Positions 29,403 to 39,147 are shown, counted from the first letter of the stretch. The stretch: 64,000 nt of DNA from Cyclobacteriaceae bacterium (GCA_019638275.1 JAHBUC010000001.1:372001-436000), one strand, 5' to 3'. The notes: generated by a model not told the origin, from the letters alone. Numbers and translations: made by a program.

Positions 29403-32380
29403 AAATATTCGGTTTGGTTTTGGCAATGGTCAAATATGGACTGATAAATAACGTCTTGTATGCGAGAACGGATATTGGTGGAAATAAGTTTTCCGTTCCG
29501 TTCAGGATGTACCCGATTTGATAAAAATACATAGACCAGGTCAAATTCAGGATCAATCCATATACAGGTGCCTGTAAAACCTGTATGGCCAAAGGTTTTA
29601 GGAGATGAGAAAAGCGAGGTTGGCGTAGCCCAGTCACTTTGTATGGGCTTATCCCACCCTAAACCTCTGCGGCTGTTATCAAATTGTTTGGCGGTAAAAA
29701 GCTCCACGGTTTCAGGCTTGAAATACTGGTATCCACCGTAGGAACCCTTTTGCAATAGCATTTGTCCGATTTTACCAATGTCCAGTGCATTGCTAAATAA
29801 ACCTGCATGGCCTGCTACACCACCCAACATGGCGGCTCGTTCATCGTGTACGGTGCCAATCAGAAGCGATTTTCTGAAAATTGTATCAATTTCAGTTGGT
29901 GCTATTTGGCCGGCATCAAATCGTTTTAACGGAAGATAACCTGTTGTTCTGGCTCCGATGGGCTCATACAGGTTTTGTTGCAAAAATTCATCCATCGGTT
30001 GATTCAGCTTGTATTCGGCCAACCTGTGCAGAATCCAGAAACCGATATCACTGTAACGAAGGGTATGAGGTGTTCGGGCAGGTTTCTCCAGTAATCGCGA
30101 ATCAAATGTCCATTTCCAGAGTGAATCCTTTAATGTTTGCGAACCATATAATCCGGGCGAAACATGAAAAGGAAATTTTTCAGATAACGAAGTGCTGTAA
30201 AATAGTGGTGAGAATTTTTTTCCGTTCATGGTCTGAGGCCAAAGCGGTATGAACGGTACTAATCCTGCCTGATGCGTCAGGATATCTTTAAGCACGATAT
30301 CTCTTTTGTTTGTACGCTTCAGTTCAGGTAAGTAATATGAAACCTTTCGGTAAACATCTATGATGTCCCGATCGTGTAAAAACATAACAGTTTGCAAGGT
30401 TGCTAATACTTTGGTTAGCGAGGCGAGATCATAAATTGTTTCGTCTGTTACCGGAACCTGATTGTTGTATGTGTACCATCCGAATGATCGCTCGTACACA
30501 ACTTTACCTTTTTTGATTACCAGCACCTGGCACCCTGGGGTTGACTTCCCGTCAATAGCTTCGCGGGCAATACGTGCAATTTTTTCAAGTGACTCACTGC
30601 TCATTCCCGCTTCTTCTGGTAATGCAAAAGAAAGCCTGTTTAAGGATGGTAAGCTAAATCCAGACGACCCATTAATACTTTCGTTTATTTTCAGCGGAAG
30701 CTTTCCGGACACTGACAATCCTCCAAAAATAATTTGTGGAACAATTTGACGCATCAACGGATCGTCAACATAAGCCTGAACGAGCTGAGGTGCTTTATCA
30801 AATAAACTTAGCTTTGAAGGCGGCCCGAAATTGCACACCACTACATTGCCCATGCGTCCTAATGAATCAAGCAGGTGTGGATAAGTATCTTCCATCCCGC
30901 CAGCAGTAAGGAATACACCTGCAAAAATTACATCATATCCTTTAAGTTGGTTCAATACCTCAGTATAATCCTTACCGGGATAGGGCAAAGCATAATGATC
31001 AACGGGTGCGTACTTTGAAAGAAAACTGCTGAATTCATTTTCTTCAGGCTGTCCGATTGACAGAGATGCAAAGGTTTTGTTATCTAATGTTTTTAAGGGT
31101 AATAGCTCATGGTTATTGTTTACAATTGTTACCGCTTTTTTGTAGAGTTCGCGTTTAAGTATGGTGGCCTCTAGTGTATTGAGTTGATCAATGTTTACTG
31201 GAGATTCTGCGTAATGACGGTTTAGACCAGCATCGTATTTTAAGCGCAGTACTTTCTTAACACGTGTGGTAAGTTGTGCTTCCAATCGTGGATCTTTTTT
31301 GATCTGCTTTCGTAATTTCCGTACAGTAGCCTGTACGTTTTCAGGAAACAACAGCACATCATTTCCGGCCAGCAACGCATACATCTCTGAATCACCCGGT
31401 TGATTTTTTCTGAGAATCGATTTAACATCGGGCACATAGCTGAAAACAACTCCCTGAAATTTCAACGTTTGTTTAAGATAGTCGGCTGTATACAAGGTAG
31501 GCAAAGCTTGTGGCAGAACTTTACTTTTTCGCTTCAGCACTTTTCGATTGTCTGGAAAAATCGGATCGTGCCTGGATGATGAAAGAATGGCCGGACAACC
31601 TTCTTTAAAAAGTTCTTTGAGCGGTAGCAATGAGTGATCATCATTTTGAGATAATCTCATAACAGGCTGTCCTTTTACGTAACCACTCACACTTAAATTA
31701 TAATGGGGATAGTGCTTGACAACTGGTATAATGCCAGCCTGTTGAAAGCCCTTCATATATAGGGTAGCAGCCCGGGCTACACGCTGCGGATTGTCACCAA
31801 AAGTATGGTTAACTAAATCTTCCGATTGAAAGGCAGTGCTTAGATCGGCTGTTGGTGCAAATGTAATGTGAACACCCAGCGCTGCCAATTGCCGGCCAAT
31901 TTCCATTCCGAGGTAGTATAAAATACTGTCATCCTGAATGGCGCCCAGCATCAGCGAACTTGGAAATAGCAAGGTACTGTCGAGTGTTGAGCCAAGCCCT
32001 TCCTCGGCATTCAAACCAATAAGGAGGGGCACCTGAGCATGTTGTTGGAATAGTGTATTATGCGCGACTATGCGTTGAGGTCCTCCTCCAGTAAAAACAA
32101 TCCCACCAATGTTGTAATCCCGAACAAGATTTAAAATGCGATCAACGGAATTTTCAGAGGTCACATCAACCGGCATCATGATCAACTGACCGATTTTGGC
32201 TTCAAAGCTGAGTTGACTGTATACACTGTCAACCCACCTGTCTTTATCCACTTGCCCAAATAGCCCGAAATACCCGAGAAATAACAGGAGTAGTGTAATC
32301 CAAACTTTTTTATCGGCAGAGCCGTTTGCTTTTTTGTAATTCAACCCGAATAGAGGCATTTTTGTAAGCCTTTTATACAT
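29384..32380 (-). CDS. Large exported GH3-like / serine hydrolase (beta-lactamase fold) fusion with degenerate GH3 active site
   Basis: A 998-residue protein with a signal-anchor-like leader (KKVWITLLLLFLGYFGLFGQ), a GH3 N-terminal barrel (about 40-390; HITFAPTADLS, ALLAGNDVLLFPENV), a GH3 C-terminal-like domain (about 395-580) and a class C beta-lactamase/PBP domain (about 610-980) with SxxK (S654-LT-K657), YSD (RYSDIGF) and HTG (HTGFTGT). NagZ-type GH3 enzymes have KHFPGHGDT...DSH and a nucleophile Asp in (S/T)D; here these read KHYPHYNLSVSGYV (residue 222 on) and FSYVPD with Tyr315 in the Asp place. So the serine hydrolase looks active and the glycosidase dead. A cell-wall role is likely (inference). 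Confidence 0.9.
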   Translation of the reverse strand: MYKRLTKMPLFGLNYKKANGSADKKVWITLLLLFLGYFGLFGQVDKDRWVDSVYSQLSFEAKIGQLIMMPVDVTSENSVDRILNLVRDYNIGGIVFTGGGPQRIVAHNTLFQQHAQVPLLIGLNAEEGLGSTLDSTLLFPSSLMLGAIQDDSILYYLGMEIGRQLAALGVHITFAPTADLSTAFQSEDLVNHTFGDNPQRVARAATLYMKGFQQAGIIPVVKHYPHYNLSVSGYVKGQPVMRLSQNDDHSLLPLKELFKEGCPAILSSSRHDPIFPDNRKVLKRKSKVLPQALPTLYTADYLKQTLKFQGVVFSYVPDVKSILRKNQPGDSEMYALLAGNDVLLFPENVQATVRKLRKQIKKDPRLEAQLTTRVKKVLRLKYDAGLNRHYAESPVNIDQLNTLEATILKRELYKKAVTIVNNNHELLPLKTLDNKTFASLSIGQPEENEFSSFLSKYAPVDHYALPYPGKDYTEVLNQLKGYDVIFAGVFLTAGGMEDTYPHLLDSLGRMGNVVVCNFGPPSKLSLFDKAPQLVQAYVDDPLMRQIVPQIIFGGLSVSGKLPLKINESINGSSGFSLPSLNRLSFALPEEAGMSSESLEKIARIAREAIDGKSTPGCQVLVIKKGKVVYERSFGWYTYNNQVPVTDETIYDLASLTKVLATLQTVMFLHDRDIIDVYRKVSYYLPELKRTNKRDIVLKDILTHQAGLVPFIPLWPQTMNGKKFSPLFYSTSLSEKFPFHVSPGLYGSQTLKDSLWKWTFDSRLLEKPARTPHTLRYSDIGFWILHRLAEYKLNQPMDEFLQQNLYEPIGARTTGYLPLKRFDAGQIAPTEIDTIFRKSLLIGTVHDERAAMLGGVAGHAGLFSNALDIGKIGQMLLQKGSYGGYQYFKPETVELFTAKQFDNSRRGLGWDKPIQSDWATPTSLFSSPKTFGHTGFTGTCIWIDPEFDLVYVFLSNRVHPERNGKLISTNIRSRIQDVIYQSIFDHCQNQTEYLWSRSK

Positions 32381-32459
32381 TATTTCAAGTGCCTAAGGTA
32401 ACAATGGTGACGCAGCATAAAAAGTTGCATTATAAGGAAGGCAACCAAATTATTTTACC

Positions 32460-32825
32460 ATGAAGTTTCCCACCCTGTTTACAAAAGTACCGAAACACAG
32501 ACGGTTCAATTTTTCGCCCCGGCACTACGATCCACAGGAAGAAGAACGGAAAATCCGTGAAGAGCGTATTCAAAAGGAGATGAATGGTGGTGATGACGAT
32601 GAAGAAAAGCTACGAGAATACCACGCACGGATAGCCGGGTCGTTTCGTGCGGCCCGAAACAAGCAAACCAAAAACTTTGATCCTTCCGCCAATATTATTC
32701 GCCTGATAATCGTCACTATTCTGGTAGTAGTGGTAATGGCCTATTTGCATTTTGGTAATGTTTCCATATACCTGCTGGCGCTCATTATTCCGGTCTATCT
32801 TTGGTTAAGATTTGTCCGTAAATAA
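32460..32825 (+). CDS. Small membrane protein of unknown function, upstream of mutL
   Basis: A 121-residue protein: a charged N-terminal half (EEERKIREERIQKEMNGGDD, a likely coiled coil), then two membrane segments near residues 80-117 (IIRLIIVTILVVVVMAYLHF, IYLLALIIPVYLWLRFV). It ends 8 bp before the mutL ATG and is likely co-transcribed with it. I do not recognise a named family. Confidence 0.75.
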   Translation: MKFPTLFTKVPKHRRFNFSPRHYDPQEEERKIREERIQKEMNGGDDDEEKLREYHARIAGSFRAARNKQTKNFDPSANIIRLIIVTILVVVVMAYLHFGNVSIYLLALIIPVYLWLRFVRK

Positions 32826-32833
32826 AATTGGTA

Positions 32834-34642
32834 ATGCCCGATATCATTCAGCTTCTGCCCGATTCCATAGCCAACCAGATTGCAGCTGGTGAGGTGGTGC
32901 AACGGCCGGCTTCGGCAGTAAAGGAGTTGATGGAAAATTCGATTGATTCAGGAGCAACCAACATTCGGCTGATTGTAAAAGATGCGGGCAAGAGTTTGAT
33001 TCAGGTGATTGACAACGGCATGGGCATGTCGGAAACCGATGCCCGTATGAGTTTGGAGCGACATGCGACATCAAAAATCCGATCGGCTGAAGATTTGTTT
33101 AAGCTCCGTACCATGGGTTTTCGTGGTGAAGCCCTGGCATCCATTGCGGCTGTATCACAGCTTGAAATGAAAACACGGTTGGCCGATCGGGAATTGGGAA
33201 CGTTGCTGGTGGTGGAAGGATCGGAAGTGAAGAAGCAGGAGCCAGTAGCGTGTGATGCGGGTACAAGCATCAGCGTGAAAAATCTTTTTTATAATATACC
33301 GGCACGTAGAAATTTTTTAAAATCAAATCCGGTTGAACTTAAGCATATCATTGATGAGTTTCAGCGCCTGGCGTTGGCACATGCAGCTATTTCGTTCTCC
33401 TTTATTCAAGGTGATGAGGTGGTATTTGATTTGCCACCGGGTAAACTCAGCCACCGCATTGTTAACCTGTTTGGAAAGTCGTACCAGGAACAATTGGCTT
33501 CTTGTAGTGAAGAAACTGATTATGTTAAAGTGGGGGGGTATATCGGCAGACCCGAATTTGCGAGGAAAACCCGCGGTGAACAATTTCTATTTGTGAACAA
33601 CCGGTTTATTCGCAGCAACTACCTGAACCATGCAGTAATGAATGCATTTGAAGGGTTGATGCCTGAAAATTCATTTCCATTTTATGTGTTGTTTATTGAG
33701 ATTGATCCGAAGCACATTGATGTAAACGTTCATCCTACAAAGACTGAAATCAAGTTTGATGATGAACGCGCAGTTTATGCAGTAGTGCGTTCAGCTGTAC
33801 GCCAGGCATTAGGCTCACACAACCTGACGCCCGCCCTCGATTTTGCTGAAGATGTTAACATCATCACAAAGTTATCCGGTACATCTACTGAGGCTGCTCG
33901 TGAAGTATATTTTGAGGAGCGCTTTCAGACTTCGTTTAAACGATCAAGTCAGCAAGAATGGGAGAAATTGTTTGACGGTGAAGTGGGAGGGGGTAAAGAA
34001 GTAAGTCAGCAACTCTCATCAAAGGAAATAGAGTTTCTTGAATCGAAGGAGCAGGAAGAGCTTGCCTCAGCAGTAAGTGAGCCGTTTTTTCAGTTGCACA
34101 ACCAATACATTTTACGCCAGGTAAAAACCGGATTAATGATTATTCATCAGCAGGCAGCCCATGAACGCGTGTTGTTTGAAAGATTTATTGATCGGTTGAA
34201 TCGGAATGCAGGCGAGAGTCAGCAAAGCCTGTTTCCACAAACCATAACTTTCAGTGCCGGAGACTTTACTATGTTAATGGAGATGGAAAGAGAAATTAAA
34301 GCGCTGGGTTTCCGGTTTGAACCTTTCGGAAAAAATACCGTTGTGGTTCAGGGTATCCCCGCGGGAATCGGTGATGGCCAGGCAAAGGAATTGTTCGAGG
34401 GGTTAATGGATCAGTTCAAGCAAAACCAATCGGAATTGGCGTTGCCAGTGAAGGAAAACCTGGCCCGATCGTTGGCAAAACGGGCGGCCATTAGGGCAGG
34501 TGAAAAACTTACGCCTGAAGCGATGCAAGCCCTTGTTGCTAACCTGATGGTCTGCAAAGCGCCCGGCTATTCTCCGGATGGAGAAACAACTTATTTTATT
34601 TTTGATTTGGCTAAAATTGGAATGTACTTTAGACAAAAGTAA
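32834..34642 (+). CDS. mutL: DNA mismatch repair protein MutL
   Basis: A 602-residue MutL with the GHKL ATPase motifs (ELMENSIDSGATNI, IDNGMGMSETDARM, TMGFRGEALASIAAV) and the NVHPTKTEIKF segment. The start is ATG 32834 (MPDIIQLLPDSIANQIAAGE); a TTG six bases earlier is unlikely. In nicking MutLs the C-terminal domain has DQHA(x)2E(x)4E and CPHGRP; here these places read HQQAAHERVLFE (His438) and YSPDGETTYF, so the endonuclease site seems absent. It is followed by two rhomboid genes on the same strand. Confidence 0.95.
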   Translation: MPDIIQLLPDSIANQIAAGEVVQRPASAVKELMENSIDSGATNIRLIVKDAGKSLIQVIDNGMGMSETDARMSLERHATSKIRSAEDLFKLRTMGFRGEALASIAAVSQLEMKTRLADRELGTLLVVEGSEVKKQEPVACDAGTSISVKNLFYNIPARRNFLKSNPVELKHIIDEFQRLALAHAAISFSFIQGDEVVFDLPPGKLSHRIVNLFGKSYQEQLASCSEETDYVKVGGYIGRPEFARKTRGEQFLFVNNRFIRSNYLNHAVMNAFEGLMPENSFPFYVLFIEIDPKHIDVNVHPTKTEIKFDDERAVYAVVRSAVRQALGSHNLTPALDFAEDVNIITKLSGTSTEAAREVYFEERFQTSFKRSSQQEWEKLFDGEVGGGKEVSQQLSSKEIEFLESKEQEELASAVSEPFFQLHNQYILRQVKTGLMIIHQQAAHERVLFERFIDRLNRNAGESQQSLFPQTITFSAGDFTMLMEMEREIKALGFRFEPFGKNTVVVQGIPAGIGDGQAKELFEGLMDQFKQNQSELALPVKENLARSLAKRAAIRAGEKLTPEAMQALVANLMVCKAPGYSPDGETTYFIFDLAKIGMYFRQK

Positions 34643-34655
34643 CCCTTGATAATTC

Positions 34656-35288
34656 ATGTTTAATCTTACTCCTGTAGTTCGGAATTTGTTGTTAATCAAT
34701 GCCATTGTTTTCATTGGGCAGATGGTGGCCCCGGTAATTGATGTGGGCGGATGTTTTGGATCCATGCAAACCTATCGTCAGGATGCCGTAACCGCATACC
34801 TTTCGTTGTTTAATGTGCGTACAGATTGTTTCAGGCCGTACCAGTTGTTCACCTACATGTTTGCACACGGTGGATTTATGCATATCTTTTTCAATATGCT
34901 GATGCTGGCCTTTACCGGGCCCATTCTCGAAACCTTTTGGGGGCCAAAGCGGTTTTTATTGTTCTACATTGTAACCGGTGTTGGCGCAGCAGTTTTCAGT
35001 GTACTGATTGATTTATATTTCGGTGGAGGTGGTGGCATAATGCTGGGCGCTTCAGGAGCAATTTATGGAGTACTCATGGGCTTTGGAATGCTGTTTCCGA
35101 ATATGGAAGTTCAATTGTTGATCCCTCCAATTCCGATAAAGGCCAAGTACCTTGTATTCTTTTTGTTTGGGTTGACGTTTATCATGGACAGGAGCGGGAG
35201 TGTAGCACATTTTGCACACTTAGGAGGTATAGTAGTGGCATTTCTTTTTATCAAATTCTGGGGCGGAAGAGGAGGATCATACTATTAA
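34656..35288 (+). CDS. Rhomboid-family intramembrane serine protease (first of a pair)
   Basis: A 210-residue protein with six membrane segments and the rhomboid dyad: Ser133 in GASGAIYG and His188 in HFAHLGG; HGGFMHIFFNML is the usual HxxxN region. Such enzymes cut transmembrane helices inside the membrane. It starts 13 bp after mutL and is followed 11 bp later by another rhomboid gene. Confidence 0.93.
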   Translation: MFNLTPVVRNLLLINAIVFIGQMVAPVIDVGGCFGSMQTYRQDAVTAYLSLFNVRTDCFRPYQLFTYMFAHGGFMHIFFNMLMLAFTGPILETFWGPKRFLLFYIVTGVGAAVFSVLIDLYFGGGGGIMLGASGAIYGVLMGFGMLFPNMEVQLLIPPIPIKAKYLVFFLFGLTFIMDRSGSVAHFAHLGGIVVAFLFIKFWGGRGGSYY

Positions 35289-35299
35289 GTAAGCAAAGT

Positions 35300-36181
35300 A
35301 TGCTTGACGATTTCAAAAGCGCTTTTAACCGGTACAACAACGCGCACGTTCAGTTGATCATTGTGAATGTGGTGATATACCTATTTCTGGTGGTGCTGTT
35401 TTTAATCAGTGGAATTCCGGGTACCGAGTTTGTTTTCGAATTTATCTATAAGCAGTTCACCATCCCTTCCGGTCTTTCTGAATTCATTACTCGACCATGG
35501 ACGCTCATCACCTACATGTTTGCACACAGCATGTGGGATATTTTTCACATTCTGTTTAACATGTTGGTGTTGTATTGGTTTGGGCGCGTGTTCGTTGAAT
35601 ACCTTGGAAGTGATAAACTAATAGCCTTGTATATTTTAGGTGGCCTTACAGGCGGTATTGCCTATTTATTGATTTACAATCTCAATCCTGAATTTTTTGG
35701 CAATGCCGGCATGGTGGGGGCATCAGGTGCGATTTATGCTATTGTAGTCGGCACAGCAGTTTTACTCCCAAACTATACGTTCTTTCTCTTATTCTTTGGG
35801 CCGGTAAAGATCAAGTATATTGCCATGTTCTATGTGATCCTTTCGTTGCTCTATGTTCGTCAGGGTGTAAACCTGGGCGGTAACATAGCGCACCTGGGCG
35901 GAGCATTGATGGGTTTCATTTACATCAAACAACTACAGGCCGGTGTAAACTGGGGTGGTTGGATAACCGTAACGTTAGATTGGTTTAAAGATCTTTTTAA
36001 GGAAAAACCAAAAGTAAAAGTTACCTACCGAAGTGAAGAACCAAAAAAGGGCAGCGTTAAAAAGGCTGCCAAAACTTCTCAGGAAGAAATAGATGCTATT
36101 CTCGATAAGATCTCCGACCATGGTTATGAGAGCCTTACTAAGGAGGAGAAGGAGAAGCTTTTTAATGCAAGTAAAAAATAA
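35300..36181 (+). CDS. Rhomboid-family intramembrane serine protease (second of a pair)
   Basis: A 293-residue rhomboid with Ser142 in GASGAIYA, His198 in NIAHLGG and HSMWDIFHILFNML. Unlike the first copy it has a charged cytoplasmic tail of about 70 residues (KEKPKVKVTYRSEEPKKGSV onwards, ending in a helical TKEEKEKLFNASKK). The low identity between the copies suggests an old duplication. Its stop codon directly abuts the stop of the converging gene. Confidence 0.93.
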   Translation: MLDDFKSAFNRYNNAHVQLIIVNVVIYLFLVVLFLISGIPGTEFVFEFIYKQFTIPSGLSEFITRPWTLITYMFAHSMWDIFHILFNMLVLYWFGRVFVEYLGSDKLIALYILGGLTGGIAYLLIYNLNPEFFGNAGMVGASGAIYAIVVGTAVLLPNYTFFLLFFGPVKIKYIAMFYVILSLLYVRQGVNLGGNIAHLGGALMGFIYIKQLQAGVNWGGWITVTLDWFKDLFKEKPKVKVTYRSEEPKKGSVKKAAKTSQEEIDAILDKISDHGYESLTKEEKEKLFNASKK

Positions 36182-37516
36182 CTAATCAGCCATTTTTTGT
36201 ATTCCGATTTTGGTAATCCTATACATCCTGTTGTTCATTGGAGGAGTGCCAGCCGAACAAGTTTCTTCTTGTTTCAGCAGAGCGCTCATGCCATTGGTTG
36301 TAATACTAAATGAATTTGTGCAGCCTGGTGTGTAGCTTAATTGAGTAAGAAAGGCCTGCTTTTGACTAAAGTCATCAATACCAAGAATAAAAAACTTGTC
36401 TTTTTGCTGATTGGCCAGTAATCCAACAAATAGCGTGTCAGATTGAATGAGTACTTGTTGTGGCCGAAGACTTTCATCTGAAACGGAAAGTTCACGAAGC
36501 CAGCTTAAAAAAACTTCTTGATCAGGCGGTATCAGAACAGATTGATTCATAAAATGAATAAATCGCTGGGTAACATTTGGTTTGGAGAATGAGCCACCTT
36601 TCAACCTGCTAAACCTGAACACCATTTCGTTAGCGGAGTTTCTTAGTACCAGGCTGTTTTCAGTAAGGTCCTGAACTGTAAAATTAAATGAGGATGATGA
36701 GGTAAAAAGAAGTAACGAAGGAGAAGAATTAGTGATCGTGTCTCCGGGTATCCATTTCCAGGTTCCGGTTTTGTCATAATAGTTTTCTTCCCATGTACTA
36801 TCAACCCGTAATTGAAAGTAATATGAAAAACCATCGGCCTCACTGCGCCATGCACCAATTTCAAGCCCGGGTTTAACCTGAATATCCTTTATAAACTGTT
36901 GCGCCATCTCTTTATTCAGGTACACATAAACTGCCGCTGCTGCCAGCGCCAGGATAATACCCCACTTCTTTATATCCAATGGTTTGGAACCTATACGCTT
37001 GTAATACTCAAGTATTTCTGTTTCGATTTTATTGAGCTTCTTAAGTTTATTGCCTTCAATGGCCTCAAGGAGTGGACCTGCCTCATAAATATCCAATTCT
37101 GAAACAACAGGTCGATCCTTACTATTTTTGTCATTTATTTCAACTTCAAAGCTTATCCAGTCACCCTTTTTGTTTTCATAAGCTACATCAACACTAATAG
37201 AAAGTTGTTTTACCGGTATGTGAACATCCTTCAGGCTACTGTAGTGCTGCATCTGCACATGCAGGTTATCATGCTGAAGCTCAATCAGCACCAACCTGTC
37301 GGTTGTTTTTTGCCATACACCAAGCGTTGTGATAATGAAGATGACACTTACGATACCTAAGGCAATGTAGATGCCTATGATAAAAGAAGCTTCTTTTAGA
37401 AAAATGGAAACCATCACCAATATTCCAATTATCAGGAGCAAGGGTATTTGTTTTTTGATAAATTTTTTGATGAAGCGAAAAATGAAGGATGTTTGAGATT
37501 TTTCGTATAGGATCAT
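36182..37516 (-). CDS. Membrane protein with lipocalin-like C-terminal part
   Basis: A 444-residue protein: two membrane segments at residues 24-66, a cytoplasmic region, a third segment near 186-203 (WGIILALAAAAVYVYL), then a beta-rich part with GAWRSEADGFSYYFQLRVDS, TGTWKWIPGDT and ENSLVLRNSANEMVFRFSRL, the rhythm of lipocalin-like domains of Bacteroidota. It faces the second rhomboid gene with no gap between stops. Function unknown. Confidence 0.75.
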   Translation of the reverse strand: MILYEKSQTSFIFRFIKKFIKKQIPLLLIIGILVMVSIFLKEASFIIGIYIALGIVSVIFIITTLGVWQKTTDRLVLIELQHDNLHVQMQHYSSLKDVHIPVKQLSISVDVAYENKKGDWISFEVEINDKNSKDRPVVSELDIYEAGPLLEAIEGNKLKKLNKIETEILEYYKRIGSKPLDIKKWGIILALAAAAVYVYLNKEMAQQFIKDIQVKPGLEIGAWRSEADGFSYYFQLRVDSTWEENYYDKTGTWKWIPGDTITNSSPSLLLFTSSSSFNFTVQDLTENSLVLRNSANEMVFRFSRLKGGSFSKPNVTQRFIHFMNQSVLIPPDQEVFLSWLRELSVSDESLRPQQVLIQSDTLFVGLLANQQKDKFFILGIDDFSQKQAFLTQLSYTPGCTNSFSITTNGMSALLKQEETCSAGTPPMNNRMYRITKIGIQKMAD

Positions 37517-37579
37517 GGTTAGGTTAGCTTGATTTATTCCGAAGATAAGAAAAAGTCAGGCACAACAACTGCGTTGATT

Positions 37580-38626
37580 TTAAGCCTTGTTCGCCAACTG
37601 CCCGCATGCAGCATCAATATCTTTACCGCGACTTTTTCTAATACGGGCTACAATACCATTTTTCTCAAGTGTGGATTGGTACAGTTGAATTGCCTCGGGT
37701 GAAGCTTGTTGAAATTCACCGTCATCAATCGGGTTGTATTCGATCAGGTTTACTTTACACGGAATGTGCTTACAGAATTTTACCAAGGCCTGAACATGCT
37801 CAATGGTATCATTGATTCCTTTCCAGACCACGTACTCGTAGGTAACTTTTCGTTTTGTTTTTTTATACCAATACTTCAATGCCTCTGCCAATTCTTCCAA
37901 CGGGTTGGTTTCGTTGATGGGCATGATGGCAGAACGTGTTTCGTTTATAGCATCGTGAAGGGAAACGGCCAGGTTAAACTTCACACCATCATCTGCCATT
38001 TTTTTGATCATCTTGGCAATGCCCACCGTTGAGAGGGTAATGCGTTTGGAAGCCATGTTCAGTCCTTCGGGTGATGTAATTTTGTTGATGGCTTCGACCA
38101 CGTTTGCGTAGTTCAGCAACGGCTCGCCCATGCCCATAAACACAATGTTGGTGAGCGGTCGGTTGAAAAATAATTCGGCTTGCTGTTTAATGGCCACAAC
38201 CTGGTCATAAATTTCATCGGGGGAAAGATTACGCATGCGCTTTAGTCTGGCCGTAGCGCAAAATTTGCAATCGAGGCTGCAGCCAACCTGCGATGAAACG
38301 CAGGCTGTTATCCGATCTTTGGTAGGAATTAAAACCGATTCAACCACCAAGCCATCATACAGTTTAACCGCATTTTTTATGGTGCCGTCTTCGCTGCGTT
38401 GCATGTTATCCACCTGAATGTGATTGATGGTAAAATGTTCGTTCAGCATGTCGCGGGTTTGTACCGATAGGTTGGTCATCTGGCTAAAATCCTTGGCTGA
38501 TTTTTTCCACAGCCATTCGTATACCTGCTGTGCCCGAAAGGCTTTTTCACCTTTCTCTACAAAAAAGGTTTTCAGCTCATCAAGCGTAAGCTTACGGATA
38601 TCTCTTTTTTCGGTGCTAACTATCAT
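37580..38626 (-). CDS. rlmN: 23S rRNA (adenine-C2)-methyltransferase RlmN
   Basis: A radical-SAM enzyme that methylates A2503 of 23S rRNA and A37 of some tRNAs. It has the cluster motif CSLDCKFCATA, the GMGEPLLNYANVV motif and the methyl-carrying cysteine in the C-terminal AACGQL. ATG 38626 (MIVSTEKRDIRKLT) gives 348 residues; the longer reading enters the upstream gene. It starts just after the stop of the lipocalin-like gene. Confidence 0.97.
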   Translation of the reverse strand: MIVSTEKRDIRKLTLDELKTFFVEKGEKAFRAQQVYEWLWKKSAKDFSQMTNLSVQTRDMLNEHFTINHIQVDNMQRSEDGTIKNAVKLYDGLVVESVLIPTKDRITACVSSQVGCSLDCKFCATARLKRMRNLSPDEIYDQVVAIKQQAELFFNRPLTNIVFMGMGEPLLNYANVVEAINKITSPEGLNMASKRITLSTVGIAKMIKKMADDGVKFNLAVSLHDAINETRSAIMPINETNPLEELAEALKYWYKKTKRKVTYEYVVWKGINDTIEHVQALVKFCKHIPCKVNLIEYNPIDDGEFQQASPEAIQLYQSTLEKNGIVARIRKSRGKDIDAACGQLANKA

Positions 38627-38627
38627 G

Positions 38628-39050
38628 TTATTGGATTCGCACAAATTCCACGCGCTCACATGTGCGATCTTTGTTGATGATGATCAGTGAGGAAGTTGTT
38701 ATTTCTTCTACGATATAGGTTCCGGTAATCAACCGCGATTTTTTATCGAGCAGGTACAACACACCATCAGTATAGCGATAAAGAAACTTTTCTTTCGAGG
38801 AAGGTTTCCGCTTACCGTGTGTGCGCCAGTTTTCTGTTCCGGTTCCATCACTATTGAAGGTGAAGGTTTTTGGCGTATTGCCCGAGCGTGAGGCCATCTC
38901 TCCCAGCAGTTCTTCTTCCGTTTCAGAGATTTCACCCAGTTCGCCACTCATGCAATTGGCTTGTTGACTTACCTGCCACGTTCCGGTAATAGGTTGCGTG
39001 TATCCGCTCAGTGAAATCAGTAGCATCGACACGATAATTAACCCTTTCAT
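38628..39050 (-). CDS. Exported lipocalin-like protein
   Basis: From ATG 39050, 140 residues: a signal peptide (MKGLIIVSMLLISLSGYTQ), then a lipocalin-like strand pattern (ITGTWQVSQQANCMSG, KTFTFNSDGTGTENWRTHG, SRLITGTYIVEEITTSSLII). Function unknown. A strong AGGAGG sits five bases before the ATG, rare in this phylum, and a minus-strand -7-like TAATTTTG lies at 39071-39078. Confidence 0.8.
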   Translation of the reverse strand: MKGLIIVSMLLISLSGYTQPITGTWQVSQQANCMSGELGEISETEEELLGEMASRSGNTPKTFTFNSDGTGTENWRTHGKRKPSSKEKFLYRYTDGVLYLLDKKSRLITGTYIVEEITTSSLIIINKDRTCERVEFVRIQ

Positions 39051-39100
39051 ATGGCCTCCTTTCCTTTCTGCAAAATTAGTGAAAATAGCCCGCGCTGCCC

Positions 39101-39131
39101 TTTGAAAACTCTTATTTATCCCTGATTTTCG
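39101..39131 (+). promoter_or_regulatory. Likely promoter of the dgcN-like gene pair
   Basis: TTTG (39101-39104), a 19-bp spacer and GATTTTCG (39124-39131) match the phylum promoter at 6 of 8 positions in the -7 box with ideal spacing. It lies 17 bp before the ATG at 39148. Confidence 0.45.
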
Positions 39132-39147
39132 CCTTTTTCCAAACCCT

